In this document: piece after piece, positions 9,407-21,158 of the stretch
How positions within the stretch are numbered: the stretch's first letter is position 1
Layout: each line of letters opens with the position of its first letter
Source of the DNA: Saksenaea vasiformis B4078
Lineage: Eukaryota > Mucoromycota > Mucoromycetes > Mucorales > Saksenaeaceae
Direction of reading: 5' to 3'
DNA: 64,000 bases
NCBI GenBank assembly: GCA_000697055.1
Contig: JNDT01001975.1
Coordinates: 1 to 64,000 of the forward strand
The notes under the pieces: model-generated
What the model was told of the DNA's origin: nothing
Databases searched by the model: none
The model's input: only the letters and a program-made list of their open reading frames with translations
Translations under genes and position numbers: made by a program

Positions 9407-12400
9407 TCATTGGTAAAGTATCCTCATAGCTTCTTCATGATACTTCTTACGGATACCATCCATTTCCTCCTCATACAGCTTGCGTAATTTTTCCATAACT
9501 TCATTACACTCCTTGCCATAACGATTCTTAACGTCGTCTAGTACCGTTTGCATTCGCTGCGACCAAATATCTATGTGTAACTCATGAGCAAAGCAAGTCA
9601 TCATTTTCATTCCCTTATACCATCTGCTGTGCTTCCACTTTGTTCAGAACTAGTAGAGAGTGGTTGGTGTCTTTGTTCGAGCGAGCCTTGATCATGCCTG
9701 AGTAACGATTGTCGCGTTTCGGAGACGTTTGCATAGCGAGGTTCTTCACGTTCGGTTGTACTTGTAGCCCTAAAGCTAGCTGACCCACTTTTTTGCTGTA
9801 CTTCAACGTCAGCCGCAGTTTTATGCCGTTTGGCTCTTCGACAGGGGAAAGGAGGAATAGCAAGTGCCTGGAAGCAAAAATGATAAGTTTACCGTGAGAC
9901 ACGTGCAGTTTAGTAACTAACTTCGTCAATATGTTTGCGTGCTCGCTTTTTAAATTCTTCATCAGGAGCTTGTTGACGAACAGATTTGTCTGAGGTTGTA
10001 CTCGCTAGCTTTATAGCATTTAGGGTTTCTGGTGTGACATATGAATTTGTTATGTGATGTACAGGCTGTGCAATGGTACTTGTTTGGATGCTATGACCGG
10101 CTACGGTGGACAAGATTGGCTGTTGAGCTATTGATTGTGCCGTATCACTGACAATTGGTTTCGTCGGAGCTTCAGTCGATATATCAGCTACTGACGGTTG
10201 TTGCTGTACGGACGCTAATTCTGCAGTCGGAGGCATCGATTGCGCTAAGATCTCGTCCGTTATTACTGATCCTTCATCTTCCTCAGCGTTAGCTGCTGGT
10301 GGCGATTCACTGGTAACAGGAACAGGACGCGAGGATTGTGTTCCATTTACAACGTCTGGCATGTGTAGAGCAAAAGCTACAGGGTTTTCACGTTGCTGTA
10401 CTTCTTGATATATATAAGCTGCATCAGTTCCCGATTCCATCCACGACATGATGCTAGCAGCTACTTGGATAGGTAGACGTTCGAATTCAAAAGCCTCAGG
10501 CCATACATTCGGTTCGAGTAATAGTTGTCCGTATCGCTGATCAAACGTCCAGAAATCATGCCAGTTGCGTTGCGTGACATTTCTACTAGCAATATACTTT
10601 TGTATACGTTCCTCTACACTTCCCATTGTCACGAGCCATATATGTCGCCGGCATCTAATTTGCGAAAACACAAAATCATTTGGCAGAACGTGTGTATCAA
10701 ATGCAATAATTAGATCTGCCTCTGGTTTGAACGTGATCTATATAACAATAAGTAGGTGTCGGAACATATTGCCCTTACCGAACGTTGACCTGGTACGCAG
10801 AGTTGTGACCTGACGAATAATCCATATTCTCTCCTCCACTCATCAAGGACAGAGCCGATACGTTGGGATGGGTAGCCAAGCTCACGGGTATAGTTGTAAA
10901 GAATGCTTTCCATATTCAAATCGTACGAAACAATTACGATTACCACGTCCTATTATCCATTATAAGATTAAATGAAACATCAGTACCTAACTAACCATGG
11001 CCTTTGAACTAAAAGTTTCCAAAAGCTGTTTCAGAAAATACATTTTTCCCGAGCACTTTTCCATTTTCTCTACATTGTCACACATATCCAGTGGGTAATT
11101 TAGGATATCCATTACTTTTTCGAAGGCAATTTTTAGCGGTTCGTTCTGATTGATGCCGAGTCTTTCACACTGTAATATTTGATCTTTCGTAGGTAATATT
11201 GGAACACATCGTGGTGGTAATTGATAGAAATGCGCTGTATTACTGCTGCGTTGAGCGCTTGACTGTTGAGGCGTGCCCTCTCGAGACGAGACTTTTCTCG
11301 CAGTGATATGATGTGAATCCGTCTTTGGAGACGGAGTACCAGGTGATTGATATGGAGTTAATGTTGTATCATTGCTGGTATGCAAATCTACGTGTTGAGG
11401 TGTGTTTTCTCGGGATGAATGTTTTTTCGGAGAGGGCTCTCGTGAATCCATTTTCGACAATGAAATATCGCTTGATTTATATGTGGTCGGTGATAGTGGA
11501 ACATTGCTGCTAGGTAGATCGGTCCGCTGAGGCGTACTTTCCCTGGAGGAATGCCTGCTCAAAGCGGTTTGATGTGGATCCACCTTTGATGATGAAATGC
11601 TATGTGATTGTGATTGATACGCGGTTGGGGATGCCGGGACATTGCTGCTGTATAGATCAGTCCGCTGAGGCGTACTTTCTTGGGAGGAAGGACTTCTCGA
11701 AGTGATTCGACGTGGATCTATTTTTGGTGATGAAGTCCTGGATAATTGATTCGCAGTCGGGGATAGTGGAGCATTACTGTTGTGCAAATCTGGGATGCCT
11801 TTTCTAGAAGTTGGAGTCCTTAAAGTGACCTGGTGCGAGCCTATTTCAGAAGACGAAGCCTCTGGTAGGTATATCTCACTGTCAGCTGTGTCAGGAGTAG
11901 GTTCGACAGAAGATTTGCGTAGTCGAGGATCACGTTGCAAGTCAAATGCTGTCTCTATTAATGACTTCTCCGTTACAGGCCCGATTGTACGCGTAATGTA
12001 GTCGGCAACCTGAGCGGGAAGAGATCTGCGCGCTGTCCTTCGATCCTCTTTCTTCTGTGTTGATGGCCGTTCGCTCCGATGATAGATAATCAGACTGTCT
12101 TTATCAGTTGGATGACATTCGAGCAAATCATCCGTTCCTTCTTCTCCTTTGCGCGGTTCAGAAACAAGATTATCCCAATCGATATCCAACTTGGCAGGCC
12201 GAGAGCAATCCACGCTTCTATTGACAGACGCTTTGGGCGCGATCTTTTCCTTAGCTAGGCGCACGCGTTCCCGCTGATATATTTCAAACTTTTCGGTGTA
12301 CTTCTTGACATCAAGAGCAATTGTTGTCCTTTTCTGTGAAACATTTTTTATCTTTGGAGTACTATGTATGTAAGTGTTGTGGATTCCTTTCAATATTAAC

Positions 12401-12435
12401 AACGGGGATCCGTCATTGATCCGTTCTGTTTGCAT
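9407..12435 (-). CDS. Hda2/Hda3-like subunit of a class II histone deacetylase complex
   Basis: Five exons: 12435-10996, 10949-10779, 10737-9922, 9867-9621 and 9570-9407, giving 945 residues with all phases agreeing. Residues 1-410 are polar and Ser/Thr/Pro-rich, with about five degenerate 43-46-residue repeats built around S(R/Q)ESTPQRTDL. Residues about 440-600 look like the SNF2-like fold of Hda2/Hda3: CSGKMYFLKQLLETF, then DVVIVIVSYDLNMESILYNY, then ITFKPEADLIIAFDTHV. The last 50 residues form a coiled coil (VMEKLRKLYEEEMDGIRKKY). In yeast, Hda2 and Hda3 bind DNA and hold the Hda1 deacetylase. The family call rests on the domain pattern; the long repeat-bearing N-terminus is not typical of that family. 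The ATG at 12435 is the first in frame. Confidence 0.62.
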
Positions 12436-13030
12436 GGAATCGAGCTATTCGCCTCGTGAAGTCGTAATTCTTCTCGGTAGATTGTGGTTTCGTTTGTTGC
12501 TATCGTTCAATGCGCTCGATTACTCTGTCACTTGATCAGGTCTCTCCCCTTTGTCCGGATAAAGGAAGTGTTTGTTACGGTTTTAACCCCGCCGTGAACC
12601 TTTTGTGTCTTCCTTCCAAGTCACGGATATTTTCAAGCGAACAGAGCGCACACAAATGGTTTCTGTTCAGATACTAGTATTACTCCAATTACGCTGTAGA
12701 TGTGTTGTTCAACCCATTCTCGCGGGTAGGTTTCAGTATCAAATTGTGTGCTGTCCATGTTAAAAAGCGATCAATAAAATAGTTCCAGTCTTTACCCTTT
12801 CATCTGTTGTCACCTCTTGCTTTTTATAGAAGACAGCCGAACACCCATTTGTCGTGCAGACTCGAATCAAATGCTTTCTTTTGTACAATTTAAACCAGAT
12901 TACACTATAATGCAATGTATCCTATCTGAACTAATTTCATCGCAATCTTTCATGGACCACACTATGTCCAATGTTGTTGGCATCTGCTGTGTGCCGTCGG
13001 CCATTCCATCTTGCTGTTTTATGGTCACGA
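12436..13030. other. intergenic, no recognisable gene
   Basis: Upstream of the Hda2/3-like gene and downstream of the small ORF at 13031-13384. It must contain the promoter of the former. The open frame at 12817-13041 has no ATG context or domain to support it. Confidence 0.4.
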
Positions 13031-13384
13031 TTACAAGATAGCAGCTATTGGATTGATTAGAGCCTTTATACCTAGCAATTGCTTTGGTTTACCAATATAT
13101 TCTTTTTTTCCCATTCTTCTGGTTAAAGAACGTTGTTCAACCGGCACATTAACATATCTCTCCTCTTGTGGATATGCTGTTGTCATGTATGGAGTTGTGA
13201 CACCAGCTTGTTGGCACAGTACCATCCATCGACTACTTTGTTTTGTATCGCAGCAAATGTAAACATTGCTGTGCGTGGTATTTCTTTTTACGGAATCTGC
13301 TGATGACACCGTACCTCCGCTTATTTGGGAAGTCAATTGTGGTGACACAACCACTAGCGATCTATTGTGAACGATGAATTGCAT
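13031..13384 (-). CDS. small hypothetical protein
   Basis: 117 residues from the ATG at 13384 (MQFIVHNRSLVVVS). The frame is open further upstream without an ATG. It has three cysteines, two of them adjacent in YICCD, and a basic C-terminal half (RSLTRRMGKKEYIGKPKQ). I do not recognise it. A possible donor at the very end (GTAATC) would only add a few residues. It may be a real small gene or a chance ORF; amino-acid usage looks protein-like, but there is no homology evidence. Confidence 0.3.
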   Translation of the reverse strand: MQFIVHNRSLVVVSPQLTSQISGGTVSSADSVKRNTTHSNVYICCDTKQSSRWMVLCQQAGVTTPYMTTAYPQEERYVNVPVEQRSLTRRMGKKEYIGKPKQLLGIKALINPIAAIL

Positions 13385-13430
13385 GATGATTGCGACAATA
13401 CTTACTAAAGTGGTGAACAAAGTCAAGCCA

Positions 13431-13779
13431 ACTTATCACAACTCGTTATCTAACACATTTCTTATATCAGATAGCGGACTCTACCTTTGACAGACGCGAT
13501 GTGCAAGAAATAGCCCCACAACATTAGTAGATTGCCACAAAAGAGTGGCATAATTTTTAGGGTTGTTTGGTTCCTTCATTCTTGAGGTAATGGCTTCGGA
13601 TAAGTGACCGCGGTGTTGGTTTATTCTTTCGAAACGTTTGTAAGTGAATAGTTTTTTTTAATAAAATGTACAATGATCAACAATGCTCATTCTATACTTT
13701 TTTACACGTTAATGAATGATGGTGATGATAAGGTGTTTGTGGCGGATTTAAAGGTAAGAAGCCTAAAGATCAGAATAAG
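13431..13779. other. intergenic, no recognisable gene
   Basis: Lies between the small ORF and the 3' end of the PHO13-type gene. It is AT-rich and I see no coding potential. Confidence 0.4.
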
Positions 13780-14981
13780 TCAGACTGAGTCATAGCACAT
13801 CTCAATTGCTACACTTACTCGTCGACCTGCTTCCTCCAAGTCGTTTTCAGTGACGAGGTTTCTCTTGTCTTCATTGGGGATTTCGTACACTCCGCCCAAA
13901 ATCAGATAGGGGCGGTATGCGAATTGAGGCAGTTCCTCCATCGCGGTGACACCAGACAACACAAGGACCGGATCGATTTCGGAAGTGATACCAGCCACAA
14001 TACTAACGCGGATCGTTTAACACCATTCCCATCCGTAAGCATTACGACTTACTCCGTATCCATACGATCACCAATAATACAGGTCTCAACACGACTCAAT
14101 CCAAGAACACGCTGGGCATAACGCATGATCAAAGCAGAGGGCTTACCACAGTAGAAAGCCTTCGTTTTGGTAACCATCTCAACACAAGCAGTGAAAGCAC
14201 CAGTGGAGGGAATCTTGTTACCACGGGAGTCCAGAGTTTCCACATCCAAGTTGGTGGCAATCAACTTGGCGCCACGCTGCACAAGCTGGACAGCCTTGGT
14301 CAACTTTTCGAAATTGTAAGATGCGCCTTCGCCCAACACAACATAGTCAGGGTTATGGTCGTTCATGAAGAAACCCATATCATAAAGAGCCCATGCAAGA
14401 CCAGGTTCGCCAATGACATAACAGGTACCGCCCTGAACAGAGATAAGTAACCAGGAAAGTACAATTGACACTTGATCATGTTACCTCAGGCATTTGGGAC
14501 TTGAGGAAGTAAGCGGTGGCCTGACCGGAGGTGAAGAAGTGGTCTTCAGTCACATCAATACCAAGGCGACCCAATTTCTGTTGCAACTCGCGAGGAGTGG
14601 GGGCAGAGTTGTTGGTCAAGAAGAGATACTTCTTGTTGTTCTTCTGCAAAAACTCGACGAACTCCTTTGCTCCAGGCAAAAGATTGGCACCCTGATAAAC
14701 AAAGCAAAGTTTAGTACGACGGTCATATGACCAACAGATAACGTGCTACTTGCATGGTAGATAACACCGTCCATATCAATAATGAAACCCTTCTTCTGAC
14801 GGATGGCATCAAGACGCTCGGTGTGGATGACAGGATCTTTCAACAAAGCCCAGTCCTTGCTGTGAGCTGGGTTGACATCGTCCTGAAGAGACACCTGGCC
14901 AAGGCGTTCGGCGAAGTGAGCAGCCATCTCACGAGAATCGGTTTGGTCAGCCGTGACTTGAACGTTAGGAACTTCAGACAT
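13780..14981 (-). CDS. PHO13: PHO13-type HAD phosphatase (4-nitrophenylphosphatase / phosphoglycolate phosphatase)
   Basis: Exons 14981-14754, 14691-14485, 14432-14053 and 14002-13780, giving 345 residues. All four HAD motifs are present: FIIDMDGVIYH (nucleophile and acid Asp), LFLTNNSAPTPRE, GKPSALIM (Lys) and IIGDRMDTDI (Mg-binding Asp). The domain order (cap inserted after motif II) and length fit the family that dephosphorylates 2-phosphoglycolate and side products of glycolysis in the cytosol. A 70-residue N-terminal extension precedes the core. Intron 1 (14753-14692) has a GC donor (GCAAGT); only this choice restores GVIYH-GANLLPGA, and the GT nearby gives the wrong phase. The Cwf19-type gene ends 172 bp upstream on the same strand. 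Confidence 0.9.
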
Positions 14982-15153
14982 GATGAAAAATAGAAAGGAA
15001 CAACATTTTAGGTGATGTTATCAATCCCCATTATATATAATTCGGAGCAACACATGCTGTTCCGGTCATTGATCTGACTCACGATAAAAGGCTGTTTCAG
15101 CTGGTCATGATTTTTTTATTTCATGGTCTCCAGGTGACGCGTTTCCTTTTTAA

Positions 15154-17380
15154 TTACAGTGAAAAGTCAAATGGTTTAAATGCAGCCATGAATGCTTTAG
15201 CGTCTTTACGCTCTTCATCCTCCGATTGCGCGCATGCCTTCCAATCTTCACGTTCCGGCTGACCCAGGGCCTTTGTGACCAGCAGTCTAGTAGACGAAAT
15301 GAGATGCCGATTAGAATATGATGTCATGCCACCATGATCGGCGATTGATTTCTTACCGGCCAAACTGCAAATTAAATCGTTCGCGGGGTTGAATGATGTG
15401 CACTAACGACTTCCCATTCGGTAGCTCCATTTTGAAATAGGCAACGTCAGGACTGTCCTAAAATTAATCGATAACATTATTTTACTTTGCATCCCCGCCA
15501 ATAGGTAAACTTACTGGGACCCTATCGATAAATGTCATTCCATGGCTCTCCGCCTGCTCGCGGGCCATCGCCTCAATATCGCTGCTTTTATCCTTGGGAA
15601 TAGGTACTACTTGCAAGTGTGCATGGCTCATACCACGAAATGATTCTCGTGATACTTCAAACACAACCATATCTTGACCATATCCATCAAACATACGTCT
15701 TAATGCGCTCTTGTATTTTTCTATTTCTGCAATCACTTCGATCTGAGACTCCATCGGAATCTTTCTAAAAGTGGGATAGTGGGTGATCGGAATCAGTAAG
15801 ATATGACCACCGCCAGGTACCGTCGAGTTCGATGATGACACGACAGGGCCCCGTGCGAGCGTAGCATAGATTCCCGTACCAATTGACACAATCAGATGCT
15901 TTGCGACGTTAGGATTAGATAAACAGAACCAACAGCCATCCACTGCAAACAATGATTTAGTTCACATAGATATCATCTTCAATACCACTTACGATCTCCT
16001 GCGCGCTTCATCTCGCGTTCCTTGCTTCGCTGTTCCTTTTGCGGACAATCATTCAAGAAATGGCCAGGTTCATTGCATATGTGGCAAACGTAGCCAGGTG
16101 GAGGTGCCCGCCCTGTCCGTTCTCGTCGACTACCTGCTTGAGGACATTCTTTGATATGATGGCCGGGTATACCACATATCCTGCAGACATAGTTTTCAGG
16201 CAAGGATGTAGCACCTGGACCTGTTTCTACGCAAATGATTAAGAAATTATCCATATAGGAGATAACGTACCCAATCTCTTTGCTTCTCTATGTTCATTTC
16301 CCCAGAAATACGAGCCACCATCTTCTGCGTCGGCATGAGGTCGTTTTTGCCCTCTTCCAAGCAGAAGTTCTTGAAAGGGACATTCAGTGGTATTCTGCGG
16401 TCGTGCTTGCAAGTGATCCAAAGCAATCTTAGACAGAGGTTCTAAATAAAACGCGTAATACCACTAAGCAGTGAGGAAAAAGAAAAAGAAAAAGAAAAAG
16501 AGAAACAACGAATGAGATTCAGAATGTAGGATATAGAAAACAAAATTACCCGTTGTTTGTCGCTATTCAACGCGTCGCCTAATCCAATAAACCGACTAAC
16601 ATGCTCCGCATTTCTTTCATCAGCTGATCCAGCACCCGTCATATTGATATAGGGTTCTCGCTCATAAAACACAGATTCAGATGACGCAAAATGATACCGA
16701 GGTTTCAATGCGGCAGCTAGTTCTGCAACTGGTTTGGATAATGTACTCAATGAACTCGTTGGTGTATGTGCACTGCCATTCTGAATAGCCTGAGGCCATT
16801 CATAGGTTAATAAGATGTCCACACCCGCTGGTGATGTGATCGGGAGGCGCGTTGATTTCAACGTGGCAATATCGCTCGTCTGGTAAGAATTAGGTCTAGC
16901 TGCGTCTTCATCGTAGATTCCAGATAGAAATGCGATTTTAAGGCCTTGAGCTGTTGTCAGCACACCCTGCTTTCCAAGATAATACAAGTTGTTGCACACT
17001 TCGCCGTCCGACGATTCTATATGTGTTCGTACTGCGTCAGGAAGCGGATTTTGGCCGATGATAAAATATGTCGTCAGCGGGACTATGTATAAACGTGTCA
17101 ACCATGTTGGACATGAATAACGTTAACCAGTGTACCGCCTATTTTTCCATTCAGAAGGTCATTCACGTCTGCCTCGATGGAATCTTTGCCAAAAAAGTCG
17201 CCTGTGCACAATAAAGCATCAAAAGGCCCATGCTTCTCGTGAATCGATTTCACTTTAGCAAAAAAGGGAGCAAATTTGCTATGTACCGACCCAGCAACGA
17301 GGCTACCGACACATTGATGACCATGTTAGTAGTCCAATGAGGTTCCAACAATGCACTTACATTTTATAGGATTGATCCAT
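15154..17380 (-). CDS. DRN1: Cwf19/Drn1-type protein (lariat-debranching and splicing factor)
   Basis: Eight exons: 17380-17361, 17302-17136, 17082-16550, 16463-16271, 16226-15993, 15942-15515, 15457-15357 and 15286-15154; 602 residues. The N-terminal third is metallophosphatase-like (ILVAGSVHSKF, then GPFDALLCTGDFFG). Two CCHC zinc knuckles follow (CRICGIPGHHIKEC and CHICNEPGHFLNDC). Then come the two CwfJ domains: a HIT-like part with DGCWFCLSNP and SHAHLQVVPIP, and the C-terminal part ending in FKPFDFSL. In yeast, Drn1 helps the Dbr1 enzyme open intron lariats. The first exon holds only 20 bases; intron 1 has a perfect TACTAAC branch site. Exon 4 starts after a long TTTCT-type pyrimidine tract. 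Confidence 0.88.
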
Positions 17381-17583
17381 ACTTTCTCGCATTCCTTTTC
17401 CTGCGGGTGCAGTCTTCACTCCTCACAAGCCACTCATTGCACTCCACAAAGGCAGTGGACCAATTCACATCCCGATGGTTACAATGATCCACTCCACTGG
17501 GCGGCATTATTCGTAGTTTTGTCAAATTTACTTGCAGTTACGTTCCATACCCAATGGGTCTTTCCCAATAGTGCTGTGCGTGT

Positions 17584-18120
17584 CTAATCCAAGCCAGACA
17601 ACACGGTAATTGATGGGCTTATACGTATCTTGGAGAAGAGCACAGCGGGAAAATCCCACTTCTTAAGACACCCGCAGCCGTTCATCTGCCGTAATTGCCC
17701 AAAACGTGTCTACAAATATGAAAAGGAGTAGGTTTGCTGGTTCCAACTAAGTACGTCAATGTCACATACCAGTACATCCGTACTTCCGTATTGGTTCCAT
17801 GCATATAAAATACTTTCCGTGCTTGTCATACAAGCGCTCAGTGAACGCTGCACAATCAATCTGCGACTATCATACGAGCGATCTATGTAGTTCACATACT
17901 GCTTATACTTCTTTTTAGCAAAAATTTTCACGTAGCACTCTGTAGATACATTACTAATACAGATCTGTCCATGATGTACAGCTATAAACCAAAGAGGAGC
18001 ACGAGTTAACTGCGTAATATACGGAGCATACACAGCGCACCTGTGTGACATACACGAAAAAAGTTTCTGCATGCATCCTTTTGCACGAAGTGGCAAAGCT
18101 AGCTGAAGAAGAATGAACAT
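17584..18120 (-). CDS. hypothetical protein, two exons
   Basis: Exons 18120-17755 and 17709-17584, 163 residues. The 45-bp intron has clean ends (GTACTT...TTGTAG), and splicing turns a frame that stops into one that continues as FGQLRQMNGCGCLKKWDFPA. The N-terminus is hydrophobic (MFILLQLALPLRA), possibly a signal peptide, although an upstream exon could also exist. I recognise no domain. Its end lies about 200 bp upstream of the Cwf19-type gene on the same strand. Confidence 0.35.
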
Positions 18121-18832
18121 TACCGGAGATGAGGATAAGTTCTACCATATCGATGCGATACTTCTGTATTTGTAACCTTCTTGCAAATAACACAAGCTAT
18201 GTTCTGCGGGGTTGATGAATTTTTGTTATAAATTGTAGACACGTCGCTGACTTCCTCGATAGCAAGACGCTATTTCAGATTGGAAAGGCAGGAAATCGGC
18301 TCGCGAGCGCTATTCATGGACTTTCCTTTATGAGCTATTTCCATGTGTCCTTAGGATATATACTAGGTCATACTAAAAGTATGCGTGACATATGCAGGTA
18401 AAGCCTCATACACGGACTGTGGCGAGATTTCTACTGCATTTGGACCAATAGAATACGTGTTTTAATAGTCTACATTCTGGAACAATACGTATAACGCGTA
18501 CACATTACTAGCATGCATAAAGTATGCGAGGTCATGATCATGAAAAATAAGCACGTGTCAAGTGCTGTATTGTGATGAATAAAATTCAATGGTACGCTAT
18601 GGACAAACCATGCTTATCGAAGTCCAGACGCTCGGAACGTCGTTGCAATATCTCATCGTAAATCTCACGCAGATAAGCTTATATGAAAGAACATCATACA
18701 AGATTTGCAACACTGTTGCACAGCGTGTATATCTCATCTATAGTAAACCAATATGGGTACAAGACTGGCTTCTTTACTTCTTATGCAGCAACGTATTCGT
18801 GTCTGCAGAGATAACGAGCTAGTCATTTACTT
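18121..18832. other. intergenic, no recognisable gene
   Basis: The only open frame of note (18589-18822, +) shows no domain. Contains the 5' side of the orphan ORF and the 3' side of the MFS gene. Confidence 0.4.
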
Positions 18833-20487
18833 TTAGAGTCGATAAATAAAATTTGGATCCTGTGCATCTGTGAGATTCTCTTCGACGTCTGCCACTGTAG
18901 TAGAAGGCTGCGCTAAGCGTCTGCAGTTTACTAACGCCATTTTTCGTCGGGCGACCAGAAAAAGCCCACACACCAGAATCTGTATGCCGACATATATCAA
19001 AAGCTTTGCGAAGTTTGGTACGGCAAGGTTGCTCAAAGTTTGAAAATTTCCTACAATGGTTCCGGATCTGCGTGCAGCGACCCACGTCTCATAATAAAAT
19101 ACTCTCTTGGTGTATCCCGCTACATTATTTGAGAGCAACGTTAGCATGAGAATATGTACTATTAAGGGAACCATGAAGAGAAACATCCCAATGAGTTTGA
19201 TTTCCATGACCGGCACAGCCACTGCAAGTATCGCGCCAAAGGTAGAGACAATTACGGTTACACAGGCGACATAGATCGTCTGATGCCATCGACGACTGAT
19301 GTAGATACTCATAAGTGTTAATATTAATTCCAGGGCTAGCGTAGCGCTTTGAATTCCAATAGTCTGCCATTTCTGGGTGGCGCTAAGTAGATGGAGGTAC
19401 ATTTAAAAACTTACTGATAACCCAAACGTTTGCCAAAATGATCCAAGAAGATTAGTTGCGTCTGCGGTGTACAGAGCAAATAGAAACGTAGCAATCGTTA
19501 TGGACCATAGACGTACTTCCTTTAAGGCTTCTATGATTTGCCTTATTTCTATCACCTTCGTTCTCACGATAGTATTATCCCGGGTGCGCTGCTCCACCAA
19601 GATTTGTTTCTCGGCGTTAAAATTCCAGCGGTGTGACTGAGGATTGTCGATGAAGAAGAAGAAAGTAAGGGTGCCTATAAAGCAAGTGACGCCACCGACT
19701 ATAAAGAGAACCCTATTTACATGAACAATTAGAGGGCTTATTTAACGCAAAACAATTTACCTTCGCCAGATTGGTTCATCATGCTCCTTCACGCGCACAA
19801 TAGCCCCCTGAACAGGGTCCATCAGTATACCCCAGATGAGGTCGGCGAGCATCTCTACACCAATTCGATATGCCTGCTCACGTCGCCGATAGAACGTTGA
19901 TATCAGCATCATTATTGCTATAATCGCATTGCCATGAAGAATGCCAAATAGACAACTGAGGACTGCTAATTGGTCGAATGTCTCGGATAGCCCTACGCCA
20001 ACCACTATCACACCACAGAGGATCATATCGGTACTGATAGACTTTCCCAGAGGAACACGCTGTATAACATAGTTATTTGGAAACTATGAAACCACTAGTA
20101 TCTCAATTGGACGTGCTTCTTCGTTCTCCTAATCATTCGCTTACTTGAGCGACGAGCACTCCAACAGCATAGACTAAATTCAACGTGTGATACTGTGAAC
20201 CAGTCAACGGAGAGCCACTTTGGTTGTAGTGAAGCATAGCATCAAAAATCATGGAAATGTCAAGACTCTGCCATTATTTAGTTCTATGGTTACTCTTCTT
20301 AGTACACACGTACCAACATGAAAGACATGGCAAATATGGCCAGTAGGACGTTCATGTCAAACCTTCGCACTAAAGCTCGCTCCCGGCGAGATTTGGCAAA
20401 ATCTTCAAAATTTTCCACTGAGTTGTTTGGCCTAAATAGACAAGTAAGTTTATCAGCACAAACAAATGTCAGATACGTCGCTGGCAT
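18833..20487 (-). CDS. MFS transporter, allantoate permease-like (Dal5/ACS family)
   Basis: Six exons: 20487-20477, 20431-20314, 20267-20145, 20059-19761, 19712-19415 and 19372-18833; 462 residues. The start MPATPNNSVENFEDFAKSRR is followed by an RRFDMNVLLAIFAMSFM helix, as in the anion:cation symporter family. About eleven or twelve hydrophobic segments follow, including MILCGVIVVGVGLSETFDQ and VLFIVGGVTCFIGTLTFFFF, and the PQSHRWNFNAEKQILVEQR loop typical of the group. Near the end NNVAGYTKRV matches the family's late loop. It is a plasma-membrane uptake carrier for a small organic anion or vitamin; the substrate cannot be read. The 11-base first exon is needed to supply the ATG. Some signature residues are weak, so the protein is divergent. 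Confidence 0.72.
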
Positions 20488-20691
20488 CTCGATGTACACG
20501 ACATTGTAGGAGAAGAAATGGAATAAGCACAGAAGGGGATTCAAGGCGTGCAAACTTATCTTTTGAAAATATAACCTACAACTGGCCATAATGTGTACAT
20601 GCAACATGTCACACGAGTGGAGTACCGGAAAAAACAAGGGAAAGACATATGATGGGTTCTGGTACGGTTATACCAACTACATGACTTTTTT

Positions 20692-21071
20692 TTAATAGCA
20701 TGGACCATGTAGCGATACCCGTGATCCATAGAGAAAATCAGCTGCTATCAAAATTGGCTTCATTTTCTGTATGAAGAAAAGGAAGGAACAACCGGTCTGC
20801 AAAGCATTTGTGTAAATACGGTTCAACGTTGCCATCCATCGTTGCATAACCGATAATAGTATGCAGACTACTGCCGATATACTGACAACTGCCAATAACT
20901 TCCGATTGTTTAAAGGAAGAACTCGATTCATGAGGATCGATCTTTCAAGGACAACGCTGATCTGGGAGGACACTGCCCATATTTCGTAGCAGAAAAGTCT
21001 TTCAGTGCTGAAGTTGGATCAGTGTTGACGAAATCAAATTCAGCGCGCGGAACCTACCATCGGAGGTTCAT
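20692..21071 (-). CDS. possible small membrane protein
   Basis: Exons 21071-21058 and 21007-20692, 109 residues. The 50-bp intron has a GTAGGT donor and a TTCAG acceptor. The protein starts [17 protein letters not shown] and has a hydrophobic segment ([19 protein letters not shown]) plus a second near FLFFIQ. It lies in the gap between the divergent MFS and RSE1 genes, only 87 bp from the RSE1 start, so it could equally be a decayed piece of a larger membrane protein. I do not recognise it. Confidence 0.27.
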
Positions 21072-21158
21072 TGTGACCTCCACCTACCGTATTTGAAATT
21101 GGGACGCAGTTTTATATGTTTTGTTTGGATTGGATATCGAGACCAGAGCAAAGACGCG

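Noticed and set aside
16442..16550. Extension of the Cwf19 exon 3 frame through a Phe-Ser repeat
   Set aside because: It is the pyrimidine tract of an intron; splicing at 16549-16464 restores the family sequence.
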